In this document: one piece after another, positions 17,184-25,923 of the stretch
Layout: each line of letters starts with the position of its first letter
Numbering within the stretch: the first letter of the stretch is position 1
Made by a program: the position numbers and the translations under genes
Notes under the pieces: model-generated
Told to the model about the DNA's origin: nothing
Database searches by the model: none
What the model saw: the letters and a program-made list of their open reading frames with translations, nothing else
DNA from: an uncultured Bacilli bacterium
GTDB lineage: Bacteria; Bacillota_I; Bacilli_A; RF39; UBA660
DNA: 64,000 nucleotides
Assembly (NCBI GenBank): GCA_934130165.1
Contig: CAKOXO010000006.1
Coordinates: 1 to 64,000, forward strand
Direction of reading: 5' to 3'

Positions 17184-18916
17184 TATTTCATCTCCTTATC
17201 TAAATAATAAAATTCAATATTTTGAAATGGTAAATTAATTGCTTGAATATGGTAATAAGCATTATTTTTCTGTTTTAAGTAATGATAATCTCTGAGTGAT
17301 GATGTTGTAAAAAATATATTATTAGGATTGGTAAGTGAATATTCTCTTTTGTATTCATTAATCATATTACTGATATCATAAATATAATATTGTTCAGAAT
17401 ATACATTATTATCTAGAACACCTTTATAAATTTGATATGTAGCTATATGTCTTTGTTTAGTTCTTCTCTCATCACCATATGTTACCAAATTACCACTTAA
17501 AAGCATTATATATAATGAATTGTTTTCTGGATAATCACATAATTCTCCAATTAAATTTTTCTTCATCAATATTTCCACTTTACTTTGCGGAGTAATATAA
17601 ATAACATTTCTATATTTTTTTATGACTTGTGATTCTAATTTATATTCTTTGCCATCTACTTTAAGAATAAAACTATTAGGATCATATATATATTTAAGAT
17701 TATTATCCTGTTTTATTAATTCTTCTAATGATGCATAATTATTATCTTTTTTAGGAAGATATTTCTCTTTATCTTCTAATCTCATTTTTTTAACATATTC
17801 ATATACAAATTCATCATTGTATGCATCTTTCTCTAACTTTCTATCTTCATACATTCTTTGTTGCAACTTACATGTATAACTTTTACTTGAGTTATATGTA
17901 TTTTTTACAAATGGACATCCTGTTTTACATAAATATAAGTATCCACAATTTGTACACTCATTACTTAGTGGCTGCCTATTATGATTTAAAAATATTTTAT
18001 TCTTAGCGGTTTTAAGTATATCTTCTACTGAATCAGTGTAAATGTTTCCATAATAATAATTTGGGTTTTTTTGACCTCTAACGCAAGAATAAATATCACC
18101 ATTTTTTTCTAATAAGAAAAATTTCTCACCACAATTATCACAATTTGTACAATACTCTGGTCCAAATTCATCAAACCACGGTCCATTAACTCCATAATCC
18201 AAATCACTACCATCAAATTCCTTATGCATGACCTCATATAACTTTACTTGTTCTTCTTCTGTTAAGTGATGTAAAATCCCATTAGAATTATAATCAAAAC
18301 CTATCATAAAATTAAAGTCATTCATATCTAAACATGTATTATTATGTAAAAATTTAATATCTTCAATTATTTGATCAAGATATACAAAGTGTTCCTTAAA
18401 AATAGTAGCTGATACTTTCTTTTTGTTAGGAATATCTTTCAACAATTCAATATTTTTTAAAATTTTATCAAGAGTCTTTTTATTTCCTTTTGTTATACGA
18501 TATTCATCATGCAACAATAACGGTAAATCTAAGCTTCCAGATATTGACACATTATATTCTTTAATTGTATCTATATGTTTTTCTAAATTATACATATTAG
18601 TTTTTATATGTGGGTTTCCAACTTTAAAACCACCATCAAGAATTATTTTTCTATTATCTTTATAGTAAGTATAAATAAACTTAATTAAGTCATGAAATTC
18701 CTTTTTTGATAAGGTTGTTACCTCACCACCATGTAATGAAATATTAAATGGAATAACATTTTTCTCCTTAAATTTATTTATGGCATATTGTAAAGTTTCT
18801 AAAGAATTTTTATCAGTAGTTTCATCTTTAGTATTATTTTCTAAATAACAGTATTTGCACCCCATATTACAGGCCATTGTAGGAACATATAGTAAGTGTA
18901 TATATTTATAATTCAT
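17183..18916 (-). CDS. Radical SAM/SPASM enzyme, peptide-maturase type
   Basis: A 577-residue enzyme. The radical SAM cluster motif CNMGCKYC (CxxxCxxC) is near residue 16, followed by a TIM-barrel region with the SAM-contact motif NISLHGGEVT. A SPASM domain for auxiliary iron-sulfur clusters follows at about 245-375, with CTNCDNCG, YSCVRG, CTNCGYLYLCKTGCPF and YTCKLQ. About 180 further residues have no motif I know (LVTYGDERRTKQRHIATYQI). The family includes sulfatase maturases and RiPP-modifying enzymes. I chose ATG 18916, four bases after AAGAGGTG; an upstream in-frame start adds 19 residues that overlap the preceding gene. No sulfatase gene is present, so a peptide or protein substrate encoded nearby is more likely. 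Confidence 0.88.
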   Translation of the reverse strand: MNYKYIHLLYVPTMACNMGCKYCYLENNTKDETTDKNSLETLQYAINKFKEKNVIPFNISLHGGEVTTLSKKEFHDLIKFIYTYYKDNRKIILDGGFKVGNPHIKTNMYNLEKHIDTIKEYNVSISGSLDLPLLLHDEYRITKGNKKTLDKILKNIELLKDIPNKKKVSATIFKEHFVYLDQIIEDIKFLHNNTCLDMNDFNFMIGFDYNSNGILHHLTEEEQVKLYEVMHKEFDGSDLDYGVNGPWFDEFGPEYCTNCDNCGEKFFLLEKNGDIYSCVRGQKNPNYYYGNIYTDSVEDILKTAKNKIFLNHNRQPLSNECTNCGYLYLCKTGCPFVKNTYNSSKSYTCKLQQRMYEDRKLEKDAYNDEFVYEYVKKMRLEDKEKYLPKKDNNYASLEELIKQDNNLKYIYDPNSFILKVDGKEYKLESQVIKKYRNVIYITPQSKVEILMKKNLIGELCDYPENNSLYIMLLSGNLVTYGDERRTKQRHIATYQIYKGVLDNNVYSEQYYIYDISNMINEYKREYSLTNPNNIFFTTSSLRDYHYLKQKNNAYYHIQAINLPFQNIEFYYLDKEMK

Positions 18917-18926
18917 AACGCACCTC

Positions 18927-20219
18927 TTAACTATTATAATAGTAATCTGAATTACTGTTATAATTGTTTCCAAATCTATTTATTGAGGTAGGACTTTCTT
19001 TAAAGGCTCTTTCATTTACATACGTACCATCAGGAATTGTAATTTTATATAGACTATAACATTGCCTAAATGCAGAAGAACCAATTTCACTTAACTTACT
19101 ATTTTTACCAATTGTAACCTCAGCTAAACTTGAATCTCCATAAAATGCATGCCCACCAATTCTTGTAATATTATCTGGTATAACTATACCTTTAAGTGCA
19201 ATACAATTTGAAAAACTATCCCCTCTAATTTCTGATAAATTATTTGATAATTTTACATATTCTAAAGACGAGGCATTATAAAATGATTCTCCACCTAAAT
19301 AAGTTAAAGTATCAGGAAGAACAATTTCTTTAATAGATGAAGCATTATAAAAAGCTCCACCACCAAGATATTTAAGTTTATTTGGAATATTAACTTTTTC
19401 TAGTTTTTTACAATTTTTAAAGGCTTGACCTCTTATTTCAATAATTGAATTCGGTAGAGTAATTTTTTCTAAGAAAGGCATATTAGAAAAAGTATTTCCC
19501 CTTAAGCTAACTATTTTCTTGTTTTTATAGTATTCAGGAATAACTACTGTTTTATAATTAGTTAATCCAAATGTATAGTATCTTACTGCATAACCTCCTT
19601 TAGTTTTTTCATAAAAAATTCTAGGAGAAGAGAAAATAATTAATGGTAAGGCAATAGAAATTAACATACATATTATAAAGGCACTTTTAGTATTATCAGA
19701 TACTAAATTATTCTTTTCATACATTATGATGTTTGATATTTTCTCCCCTGGTCTCGCTTTTAACTGTTTTGTTAAATATTTAATAAAGTTGTAATTTCTA
19801 GTAATTTTAAAAAATATAAAAAGTATCATTATTCCTATAATATACGTACTAATTGGGAAATGGAAAAAGATCAATAAAATATAAACAAATAAAAGAAATG
19901 AAAATATAACATTTAATATTCTTTTTCTTTTTAAAATATCACTTGGTATAAGTTTTGTAGTTTTATCAATATTAGCTTTTTCTAATTCCTTATTAATAAA
20001 TATTTCTACTAACTTATCTTCTGGCAAGCTATAAATATTTTCAAAATCAGATGGATGTATTGCTATTTTTTTATCATTTTCTAAAATATTATCCTTATTA
20101 ATAGCCTCACCACAATTTGAACAAAATTTATCTGTAGGCTGGACTGTAAAGTTACATTTTGAGCACTTTAATTCTGTATCATTTGAGCTAGTTATCGATT
20201 GATTATTCTTTAAATTCAT
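18927..20219 (-). CDS. Zinc-ribbon membrane protein with BspA-type leucine-rich repeats
   Basis: A 430-residue protein, first gene of the radical SAM operon. It has an N-terminal zinc ribbon (CSKCNFTVQPTDKFCSNCG), two close membrane helices around 105-147, a third around 182-200, then an outside domain of about eight BspA-like leucine-rich repeats (for example ITLPNSIIEIRGQAFKNCKK, IVLPDTLTYLGGESFYNASS). It ends with an Asn/Tyr/Ser-rich tail (FGNNYNSNSDYYYNS). The stop is ten bases before the radical SAM ATG. The tail recalls the Asn tail two genes downstream and could be a second modification target. A TATAAT box lies at 20262-20257 upstream. Confidence 0.75.
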   Translation of the reverse strand: MNLKNNQSITSSNDTELKCSKCNFTVQPTDKFCSNCGEAINKDNILENDKKIAIHPSDFENIYSLPEDKLVEIFINKELEKANIDKTTKLIPSDILKRKRILNVIFSFLLFVYILLIFFHFPISTYIIGIMILFIFFKITRNYNFIKYLTKQLKARPGEKISNIIMYEKNNLVSDNTKSAFIICMLISIALPLIIFSSPRIFYEKTKGGYAVRYYTFGLTNYKTVVIPEYYKNKKIVSLRGNTFSNMPFLEKITLPNSIIEIRGQAFKNCKKLEKVNIPNKLKYLGGGAFYNASSIKEIVLPDTLTYLGGESFYNASSLEYVKLSNNLSEIRGDSFSNCIALKGIVIPDNITRIGGHAFYGDSSLAEVTIGKNSKLSEIGSSAFRQCYSLYKITIPDGTYVNERAFKESPTSINRFGNNYNSNSDYYYNS

Positions 20220-20305
20220 AATACCACCTTAATATAAATATATTTTTTTCTATACCATTATATCATATTTATATATATTTATTTGAATTTTTATTTTTAT
20301 AGTAA

Positions 20306-20330
20306 TAAAAAAACTAACATTTCTGTTAGT
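20306..20330 (-). terminator. Terminator downstream of tRNA-Arg(CCT)
   Basis: The stem CTAACA/TGTTAG with a four-base GAAA-type loop is followed on the minus strand by seven T. The 45 bases between it and the tRNA contain a short GC-richer stretch I cannot assign. Confidence 0.85.
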
Positions 20331-20374
20331 AATTTATTACTCTCGGTACCTAAGGGTTCGAGTATCAACCAATT

Positions 20375-20451
20375 TGGTGTTCTTGATGAGATTTGAACTC
20401 ATGACCTATCGCTTAGGAGGCGATTGCTCTATCCTGCTGAGCTACAAGAAC
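20375..20451 (-). tRNA. tRNA-Arg (anticodon CCT)
   Basis: Acceptor GTTCTTG/CAAGAAC, discriminator A and encoded CCA. D-arm GCTC/GAGC, anticodon stem ATCGC/GCGAT with loop CTCCTAA (anticodon CCT, decodes AGG), T-arm ATGAGTTCAAATCTCAT. All stems pair. Confidence 0.94.
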
Positions 20452-20468
20452 ATAAATATATAATATCA

Positions 20469-20493
20469 TAAAAAAAGCTATATTTATAGCTTT
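20469..20493 (-). terminator. Terminator of the HD-domain gene
   Basis: The stem AAAGCTATA/TATAGCTTT is followed on the minus strand by TTTTTTT. It overlaps the last codons of the HD gene. Confidence 0.75.
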
Positions 20494-20990
20494 ATTTTTA
20501 TTATATTAATACAAAATATCATCAAAAATGTAACAGCAGCCTTAAATTCATTACAACTACTTTTATATTTTTCATAAATTCCAGCAGCATCATCAACTAA
20601 ATCAACAACCCAACTTTCTAAATATTTAGGTGGTGTGAAAGTTACTGGGAACATATGAGTTTTTATAATATCTTCTTCTCTCTCAGTTAAATCATAGTAT
20701 TTTTTTGCGTTTTCTAAGGCATAATATGGATGGTTTTGTAATGCACCTATTGCACTATCATTAGCAGTTTCATCCAAGAAGAAATCATGTAATAAAGCAG
20801 CTCTAGTTGTTTCTTTATAATTAAGTCTTAACGCCTTAGTTACTAAATATGAATAATATGATACCCTCATTAAATGATCAAATCTAGTTATTCCATGATG
20901 TACTTTATCTTTGGTTTTCATAAATTCTTTATTATCCAATATTGGCTGTATTATTTTTTGAAATTCTTCATTATAATATTGTTTATTCAT
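20484..20990 (-). CDS. HD-domain phosphohydrolase
   Basis: A predicted metal-dependent HD hydrolase of 168 residues. Metal ligands visible are HHGITRFDHLMRV (first His), LLHDFF (the HD pair) and a later Asp in VDLVDDAA. TRAALLHDF and IIKTHMFPVTFTPP match small HD proteins of Bacillota. The start is ATG 20990 with GGGTGA eight bases upstream; a GTG at 21002 overlaps that ribosome site. The C-terminus is hydrophobic (VTFLMIFCINIIKIKL), partly encoded by the terminator stem. The nucleotide or phosphoester substrate is unknown. Confidence 0.8.
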   Translation of the reverse strand: MNKQYYNEEFQKIIQPILDNKEFMKTKDKVHHGITRFDHLMRVSYYSYLVTKALRLNYKETTRAALLHDFFLDETANDSAIGALQNHPYYALENAKKYYDLTEREEDIIKTHMFPVTFTPPKYLESWVVDLVDDAAGIYEKYKSSCNEFKAAVTFLMIFCINIIKIKL

Positions 20991-21199
20991 TAAATGGTTC
21001 ACCCTTTATTTTATCTTTTAATCTACTATTATATAGTATCATAGTTAAATTAAGTTTTACAAGTGTATTTGTGTACTACAAATTATAAAATATATTATAA
21101 ATCCCTTACAACTATTATATTCCAAAGCTTTTTATATGTGCACACATTTACAAAATTTTACATTTTGTCTCTTACGCAAATGCCTCTACATTATATCAT

Positions 21200-21226
21200 A
21201 AAAAAAGAAACTATACAAGTTCCTCT
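21200..21226 (-). terminator. Probable terminator of dnaB
   Basis: A short six-pair stem (AGGAAC/GTTTCT, one G-U pair) ends directly at a run of T on the minus strand. It overlaps the dnaB stop codon. The stem is weak. Confidence 0.5.
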
Positions 21227-22518
21227 AAAATTTTATCTAATTCATCTTTCTCTTCTGGTGTAGGATTTTTCTTATCTAATTCCTTATCAAACCAAGCTGG
21301 TAAGCTTTCCTTTTTAGTGTTATTTTTATTAATAGGTGCTTTTTCTTTATTCATTATTTTCTTCAGCTTTTTGTGTTCTTTTTCTGTTATTTTCATTGCA
21401 TCTTCCACTGTTTCAACATTAAGTCTCTTCCATTGACCTACAATCGTTTCAATATAATTTTTATTTAACTTCTGATTATTAATTTTCAATACATAAGCAA
21501 GTAACACATTAACAACACCTGGTGAAAGTTTTTGATCAATTAATAAGTTCTCTACCAATTTTAAATCCCTACTAGTCGGTTCTCCTCCTTTGTATTTTGC
21601 TTTTAAATATTCATAAGGAGAAACATTTTCAAATGCATATACCATCTTAGCCCATTTACTATTATCACCTTCTGGTTTTTTTAAATAGTCAGGTTGTCTA
21701 TTATAAATAAGAGTTGGAAGTCTTCCTCCCTCTTCAAACTGATAATAATTTCTACAACTTTTTCTTAGTAATGCTTTATCTACTAAACCTTTCTCGTTTA
21801 GAGAATCTCTAACTAATGAAATCATAGTAGCATCTTCTATATTATAAGTATAAATTAGCGAATTAATTAAACTTTTTATTTCTTTAGTAAAACATCTTTC
21901 ATTAACCATTCCCTTTGGAATACTAGAAATTAATAAGTTAAAATCCATTGATTTATCAAGCAATATATTATTTGTATTATTTTTAACAATATCTTCATTA
22001 ACATCCAAATTACGTCCAGGAATAGGTGTAAAAACCTCATTGAATGATGATGTAATATCACTATAATCCTTTAAATTAAGACGTGGTATTTTATAATAAT
22101 TAATTAGTTTATCATATTCAGTTTTACCCAAATTATTATATAAAACAATATTTAAAATTGGATGATTGAAAAATTCATTTGCAGATATTGGTGAAAAAAG
22201 TAAATAAACATAATGATTAATATTATCCTTTTTTAAATATGTTTTTAAAAGCCCTACTGCTTCTAGTTTTTCTCTTGCCCCTACAATACTTTCAAGCTTT
22301 AATTGCATAGTTGCCATTAAATGATGATGTGTTAAATCATCACTCATTATTTCTAGCTTATCCAAATCATCTATAAAGGTAAAATATAGACTAACTGCTG
22401 TATAACCTATAATTGGTTGATATAACATTGTAATTAACTTTCTATCATTACTATTAATAACGGTTCTATTAACAACAGTATAAGTATCCGCAGGTAAAAT
22501 TGTTAAGTTTTTTTCCAT
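21211..22518 (-). CDS. dnaB: Replication initiation and membrane attachment protein DnaB
   Basis: Bacilli-type primosome protein (not the E. coli helicase) that helps load the replicative helicase with DnaD and DnaI. The N-terminal half has the usual start (NLTILPADTYTVVNRTVINS, LITMLYQPIIGYTAVSLYFTF). The C-terminal DnaB/DnaD domain has PYEYLKAKYKGGEPTSRDLK, EPTS near a helicase-loading helix, and LSPGVVNVLLAYVLKIN. 435 residues from ATG 22518, which has AAAGGTGATTCT before it. dnaI, the usual partner, is not adjacent. Its presence supports assignment to Bacilli. Confidence 0.9.
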   Translation of the reverse strand: MEKNLTILPADTYTVVNRTVINSNDRKLITMLYQPIIGYTAVSLYFTFIDDLDKLEIMSDDLTHHHLMATMQLKLESIVGAREKLEAVGLLKTYLKKDNINHYVYLLFSPISANEFFNHPILNIVLYNNLGKTEYDKLINYYKIPRLNLKDYSDITSSFNEVFTPIPGRNLDVNEDIVKNNTNNILLDKSMDFNLLISSIPKGMVNERCFTKEIKSLINSLIYTYNIEDATMISLVRDSLNEKGLVDKALLRKSCRNYYQFEEGGRLPTLIYNRQPDYLKKPEGDNSKWAKMVYAFENVSPYEYLKAKYKGGEPTSRDLKLVENLLIDQKLSPGVVNVLLAYVLKINNQKLNKNYIETIVGQWKRLNVETVEDAMKITEKEHKKLKKIMNKEKAPINKNNTKKESLPAWFDKELDKKNPTPEEKDELDKILEELV

Positions 22519-22551
22519 AGAATCACCTTTCTTATATAATAAACTAAAAGC

Positions 22552-22578
22552 CAAAAAAAAGAAAGGTAAAATCCTTTA
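22552..22578 (-). terminator. Terminator of the prepilin peptidase-pilC unit
   Basis: The stem AAAGG/CCTTT with a six-base loop is followed by CTTTTTTTT on the minus strand, overlapping the end of the peptidase gene. Confidence 0.65.
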
Positions 22579-23340
22579 AAATCCTAAAAACTTTATAACA
22601 TCTAATGATGTTAATTTAGTAAAATAAATGAAGGCGAAAGCTACTAGTAAAAACGGACCAAATGGTATTACGTTTTCTTTTTTCTTTATATATAGGAAAA
22701 GTGACATGGGAAGTGCAAATAAACTTCCTAAAAATATTGTTAATGTTCCAAGCAGAGGATCTAATACTATTCCAAATAGGAACATCATTTTTACATCTCC
22801 ACCACCCATACTCTCTTTTTTAAACGCCATATTGCCAATAATCATTATTATATACATAACTAAAAATAAGAATAAGCCAACACCAATGTGATATATTGTT
22901 TTACTTAAACCGCTTATTAAAAATCTACATATTATAAAATAGATTCCAAAAAATACCAATACTCCATCCGGGATAATCAAATATGTTAAATCACTTACTA
23001 TTACAATAACAAGTAAAGATATTATTCCAAGAGCTAAAAAAAGTTCTGTACTAAAACCAAAACTATAATACGCAACTGCAAAAAGTAATCCAGTAAAGAA
23101 CTCTATATAAGTAGATAATGAATCTATCTTGCTTCCACAATATCTACATCTTCCTCTTAGAAATAAATAAGATATTATAGGAACTATTTCAAATAGTGAA
23201 AGTTCATGCTTACATTCATCACATCTAGATCTTGAAAATACAAAATCCTCCTTTTTAGGTAGTCGAAGACCAACTACTGTATAAAAGGAACCCATGTATA
23301 ATCCAACAACGAAAAATAACAGTATATACAACATATTCAT
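22576..23340 (-). CDS. Prepilin peptidase / N-methyltransferase (A24 family)
   Basis: A 254-residue polytopic enzyme that cleaves and methylates prepilins (PilD/ComC type). The cytoplasmic zinc-binding loop CDECKHEL...CRYCGSK is near residue 39. The two catalytic aspartates of A24 enzymes are in VSDLTYLIIPD and GGGDVKMMFLFG (the GxGD motif). About seven further hydrophobic segments. The start at 23340 has GGTGAT. It is downstream of the PilC gene by eight bases, so the two share a transcript. Expected substrates include the pilin-like protein at the window edge. Confidence 0.93.
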   Translation of the reverse strand: MNMLYILLFFVVGLYMGSFYTVVGLRLPKKEDFVFSRSRCDECKHELSLFEIVPIISYLFLRGRCRYCGSKIDSLSTYIEFFTGLLFAVAYYSFGFSTELFLALGIISLLVIVIVSDLTYLIIPDGVLVFFGIYFIICRFLISGLSKTIYHIGVGLFLFLVMYIIMIIGNMAFKKESMGGGDVKMMFLFGIVLDPLLGTLTIFLGSLFALPMSLFLYIKKKENVIPFGPFLLVAFAFIYFTKLTSLDVIKFLGF

Positions 23341-23348
23341 AATATCAC

Positions 23349-24785
23349 CTATTGAATCTTTCCATAAATATCAAACATTGGAACTATTATCGATAACAAT
23401 ATAACACCAACAATAACAGCTAAAATTATAATCATAAGAGGTTCTATCAAACTTTTAACTTGATTTATTAAACTTTTATGTAGACTCTGAAAGTGATCAG
23501 CAACTTTCTCCATCATTAAGCCTAATTGTCCTGTATTTTCCCCTGTAACAAGCATTTCATAAGCAACTACTGGAAATGCCCATTCTCCCTTAAATGCTTT
23601 AGATATTGATTCACCTTTTGCAAGGTTATCAAGCGTTTTAGAAATAATTTTTTTATAAACTTCATTATTTGTTATTTTAGATAAAATCTCCATACTATCA
23701 GTAATAAAAACTCCATGATTTAATAATGAGGCAAACGTTTTAGTAAAATTTGCTACTTCATTATATATAATAATATTACCAAATACTGGTATATGCATTA
23801 TAGCTGTTTGAATAGTCTTTTTAAATGCTGTAACATTCCTGTATAAATATAAATAAACACCTATAATACCTGATACAATCAATATTACCCACATATAATT
23901 ATGTTTCAAAAAGTCGCTAGCACCTATTATAAATAAAGTGATACCTGGTAGTGTAGCATCTTGACTTTCAAACAATTGAACAAACTGTGGTACTAGATAA
24001 ACTAACATAAATATTAATACAGCAATCGCTAAACACACTACTACCGCAGGATAAGTCATAGCACTAATCATTTGTTTTCTAGTTTGTTCCATAGAAGTAT
24101 AGTAATCTGCCATATCATCTAATATAGTTGGTAAATCTCCTGTCATTTCAGCAGTTTTTATCATATTTATTAATAACTTTGGAAATTTTTTGCTTTGTTT
24201 TTCCATTGCTTCAGATAAATTTTCACCCTTTAATAAATCATATACTAATCTTTCAAAGGCTCTTTTCTCATTTAAATTTCTAGATTGTTTTGCTAAAATA
24301 CGTACAGAATCAACTAAAGGAATACCAGCTTTAATATAAGTTGAAAGTTGAGTTAAAGCAAAAGCTAAAGTTCCAGTTTTTATTTTACCATTTCCACCAA
24401 GCTCAATATCATATGGCTTTTTAACTTCAACCTTTAATACTTCATAGTCCTGACTAGTTAAAAATCCTCTAACATCACTTTCACTTTCTGCATCAAAAAT
24501 ACCAGTTGTTTTTTTGTTATTACTATCCTTTATAGTATATCTATATGAAATTAACTGTTTTACTTCTTTTGGTTTTGTTCCAATTCCTTCTAAATTAGAT
24601 CTATTACTAATATCTGGATTATTATCCTCTACTACAGTACTATCTTTAATACTTTTTTCCATCTTTTTATTCTCTAGTTGCTCTTGCAAATTACTAGAAG
24701 ATTTTTTTAAAAGATTTGCAGGGAAACTTAAAATTTTACTAACAATATGATATATAAATATAAATGGTTTCATAACTGTTTCCAT
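23349..24785 (-). CDS. Type II secretion / type IV pilus platform protein (GspF/PilC)
   Basis: A 478-residue inner-membrane platform protein that organises pilin polymerisation. It has an extended N-terminal region (1-120, membrane-proximal helix then linker), then two GspF domains with typical motifs: TQLSTYIKAGIPLVDSVRIL, MIKTAEMTGDLPTILDDMADYY, NFTKTFASLLNHGVFITDSM, MLVTGENTGQLGLMMEKVADHF. Three membrane helices. It carries an N-terminal segment (ISYRYTIKDSNNKKTTGIFD) seen in other PilC proteins. The PilB-type ATPase is not in the window, so it must lie elsewhere. Confidence 0.92.
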   Translation of the reverse strand: METVMKPFIFIYHIVSKILSFPANLLKKSSSNLQEQLENKKMEKSIKDSTVVEDNNPDISNRSNLEGIGTKPKEVKQLISYRYTIKDSNNKKTTGIFDAESESDVRGFLTSQDYEVLKVEVKKPYDIELGGNGKIKTGTLAFALTQLSTYIKAGIPLVDSVRILAKQSRNLNEKRAFERLVYDLLKGENLSEAMEKQSKKFPKLLINMIKTAEMTGDLPTILDDMADYYTSMEQTRKQMISAMTYPAVVVCLAIAVLIFMLVYLVPQFVQLFESQDATLPGITLFIIGASDFLKHNYMWVILIVSGIIGVYLYLYRNVTAFKKTIQTAIMHIPVFGNIIIYNEVANFTKTFASLLNHGVFITDSMEILSKITNNEVYKKIISKTLDNLAKGESISKAFKGEWAFPVVAYEMLVTGENTGQLGLMMEKVADHFQSLHKSLINQVKSLIEPLMIIILAVIVGVILLSIIVPMFDIYGKIQ

Positions 24786-24904
24786 AAAACTCTTTCCCTT
24801 CTATTCTAATCTATTATTAATTATATCATATTTTTTCTTATAAACAACTAATTTTTAGAACAAATTACTAGATAAAACATATATTGTATTAGAGGTGAAT
24901 TCAT

Positions 24905-25225
24905 ATGTTTAACAACCCTTATTTGTATCAAACAGTAAAACCAGGAATATTTGCCAGACTATTTAGAGGTGCTGCTGCTGGAGGAATTAATTGGAGTGGT
25001 ATTTTAAGTAATACTCAAAAATCTCTTGGAATAATTAATCAAGCGATACCTTTAGTATATCAAGTTAAACCAATAATTAATAATGCTAAAACTATGTTTA
25101 AAATAGCAGGAGCCATGAAGGAAGATACCTCATCAAACAATGATACCAATATTCAAGAGGATAACTACTCTACTAACAATTCTAGTTATAGTAACAATGA
25201 AAACAAACCAATTTTTTACATATAA
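24905..25225 (+). CDS. YqfQ/VrrA-like small protein, probably spore-associated
   Basis: A 106-residue protein. The core (PGIFARLFRGAAAGGINWSG, then SNTQKSLGIINQAIPLVYQV, then KPIINNAKTMFKIAGAMK) matches my memory of the YqfQ/VrrA family, which in Bacillus is linked to the spore. The last 35 residues are Asn/Ser/Asp-rich and disordered. It is one of only two protein genes on the plus strand and has a clear GAGGTG ribosome site. It is transcribed alone, ending in a bidirectional terminator shared with tcdA. Sporulation regulation is inferred from the family. Confidence 0.65.
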   Translation: MFNNPYLYQTVKPGIFARLFRGAAAGGINWSGILSNTQKSLGIINQAIPLVYQVKPIINNAKTMFKIAGAMKEDTSSNNDTNIQEDNYSTNNSSYSNNENKPIFYI

Positions 25226-25259
25226 AATAAAGTAATTCCAAAGTTGGAATTACTTTATT
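25226..25259. terminator. Bidirectional terminator between convergent genes
   Basis: Arms of 16 bases pair perfectly around a two-base centre (core AAAGTAATTCCAA/TTGGAATTACTTT), with T-rich sequence on both sides. It serves the plus-strand YqfQ-like gene and minus-strand tcdA, whose last codons lie inside the stem. Confidence 0.85.
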
Positions 25260-25921
25260 ATTTTGTTTATAATATAACTTGTAATTAATAATCCTGCACT
25301 ACTTGGTACAAAAGATACAGAGCCTAGTACAGTTCCATTCTTCTTTGGTAACTCAGTAGAAGATAGTACAACTACTTTATCTTTTATTTTAGAATCTTTT
25401 ACAAATTTTCTCATTATTCTTGCTAGTGGATCATTTACTGTTTTTCTAATATCAGTTATTTCTAATTTAGTTGGATCTAATTTATTAGCTGTACCCATAC
25501 TAGATATAAAATCTATTTTTCTTTTTATTGCTTCTTCTATTATTAATTTTTTACTATTTACTGAATCACAACTATCTACAATGAAATCTATTTTATTATT
25601 TAATATTTCATCTTTAGTGTTAGAATCAAAAAACAAATCATACTTAATTACATTACACTCTTTATTTATATTTTTTATTCTTTCTTCCATAACGTCAACT
25701 TTTTTCTTACCAATGGTACTATTAAGCGCAATTATTTGTCTATTAAGATTAGTTTCATCAACAATATCATGGTCAACAATAATTATATTAGAAATTCCAC
25801 ATCGTACTAGAGATTCAACGACATAGCCACCTACTCCACCAATACCTAAAACTAGCACTGTTTTTTTCTTTAATTTTTCTAAATTATCACTACCAATTAA
25901 GGCTTCTACTCTTTCAAACAT
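25250..25921 (-). CDS. tcdA: tRNA threonylcarbamoyladenosine dehydratase (TcdA/YrvM, ThiF fold)
   Basis: ThiF/E1-like enzyme that cyclises t6A37 of tRNA using ATP. The ATP-binding Rossmann motif VLGIGGVGGYVVESLVRCGI is near residue 25. DHDIVDETNLNRQ holds the conserved Asp/Asn/Arg. DFIVDSCDSVNSKK and ISSMGTANKLDP are typical of TcdA. At 223 residues it lacks the C-terminal tail of the E. coli form. It lies three bases after the 271-residue unknown gene and near the probable 6S RNA. From memory, B. subtilis also has a 6S RNA gene close to yrvM. Confidence 0.9.
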   Translation of the reverse strand: MFERVEALIGSDNLEKLKKKTVLVLGIGGVGGYVVESLVRCGISNIIIVDHDIVDETNLNRQIIALNSTIGKKKVDVMEERIKNINKECNVIKYDLFFDSNTKDEILNNKIDFIVDSCDSVNSKKLIIEEAIKRKIDFISSMGTANKLDPTKLEITDIRKTVNDPLARIMRKFVKDSKIKDKVVVLSSTELPKKNGTVLGSVSFVPSSAGLLITSYIINKIIK

Positions 25922-25923
25922 AA

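Noticed and set aside
18917..18973. Upstream extension of the radical SAM gene by 19 residues
   Set aside because: It overlaps the end of the LRR gene and lacks a ribosome site, while ATG 18916 has a good one and starts just before the SAM motif.
20341..20370. GC-richer stretch with ggttcgag downstream of tRNA-Arg(CCT), possibly a tRNA remnant
   Set aside because: No complementary T-arm or acceptor can be formed; too short to support a call.
21003..21210. Gap between the HD gene and dnaB as a possible small-gene or RNA site
   Set aside because: AT-rich with no convincing frame, promoter pair or stable fold beyond the weak dnaB terminator.
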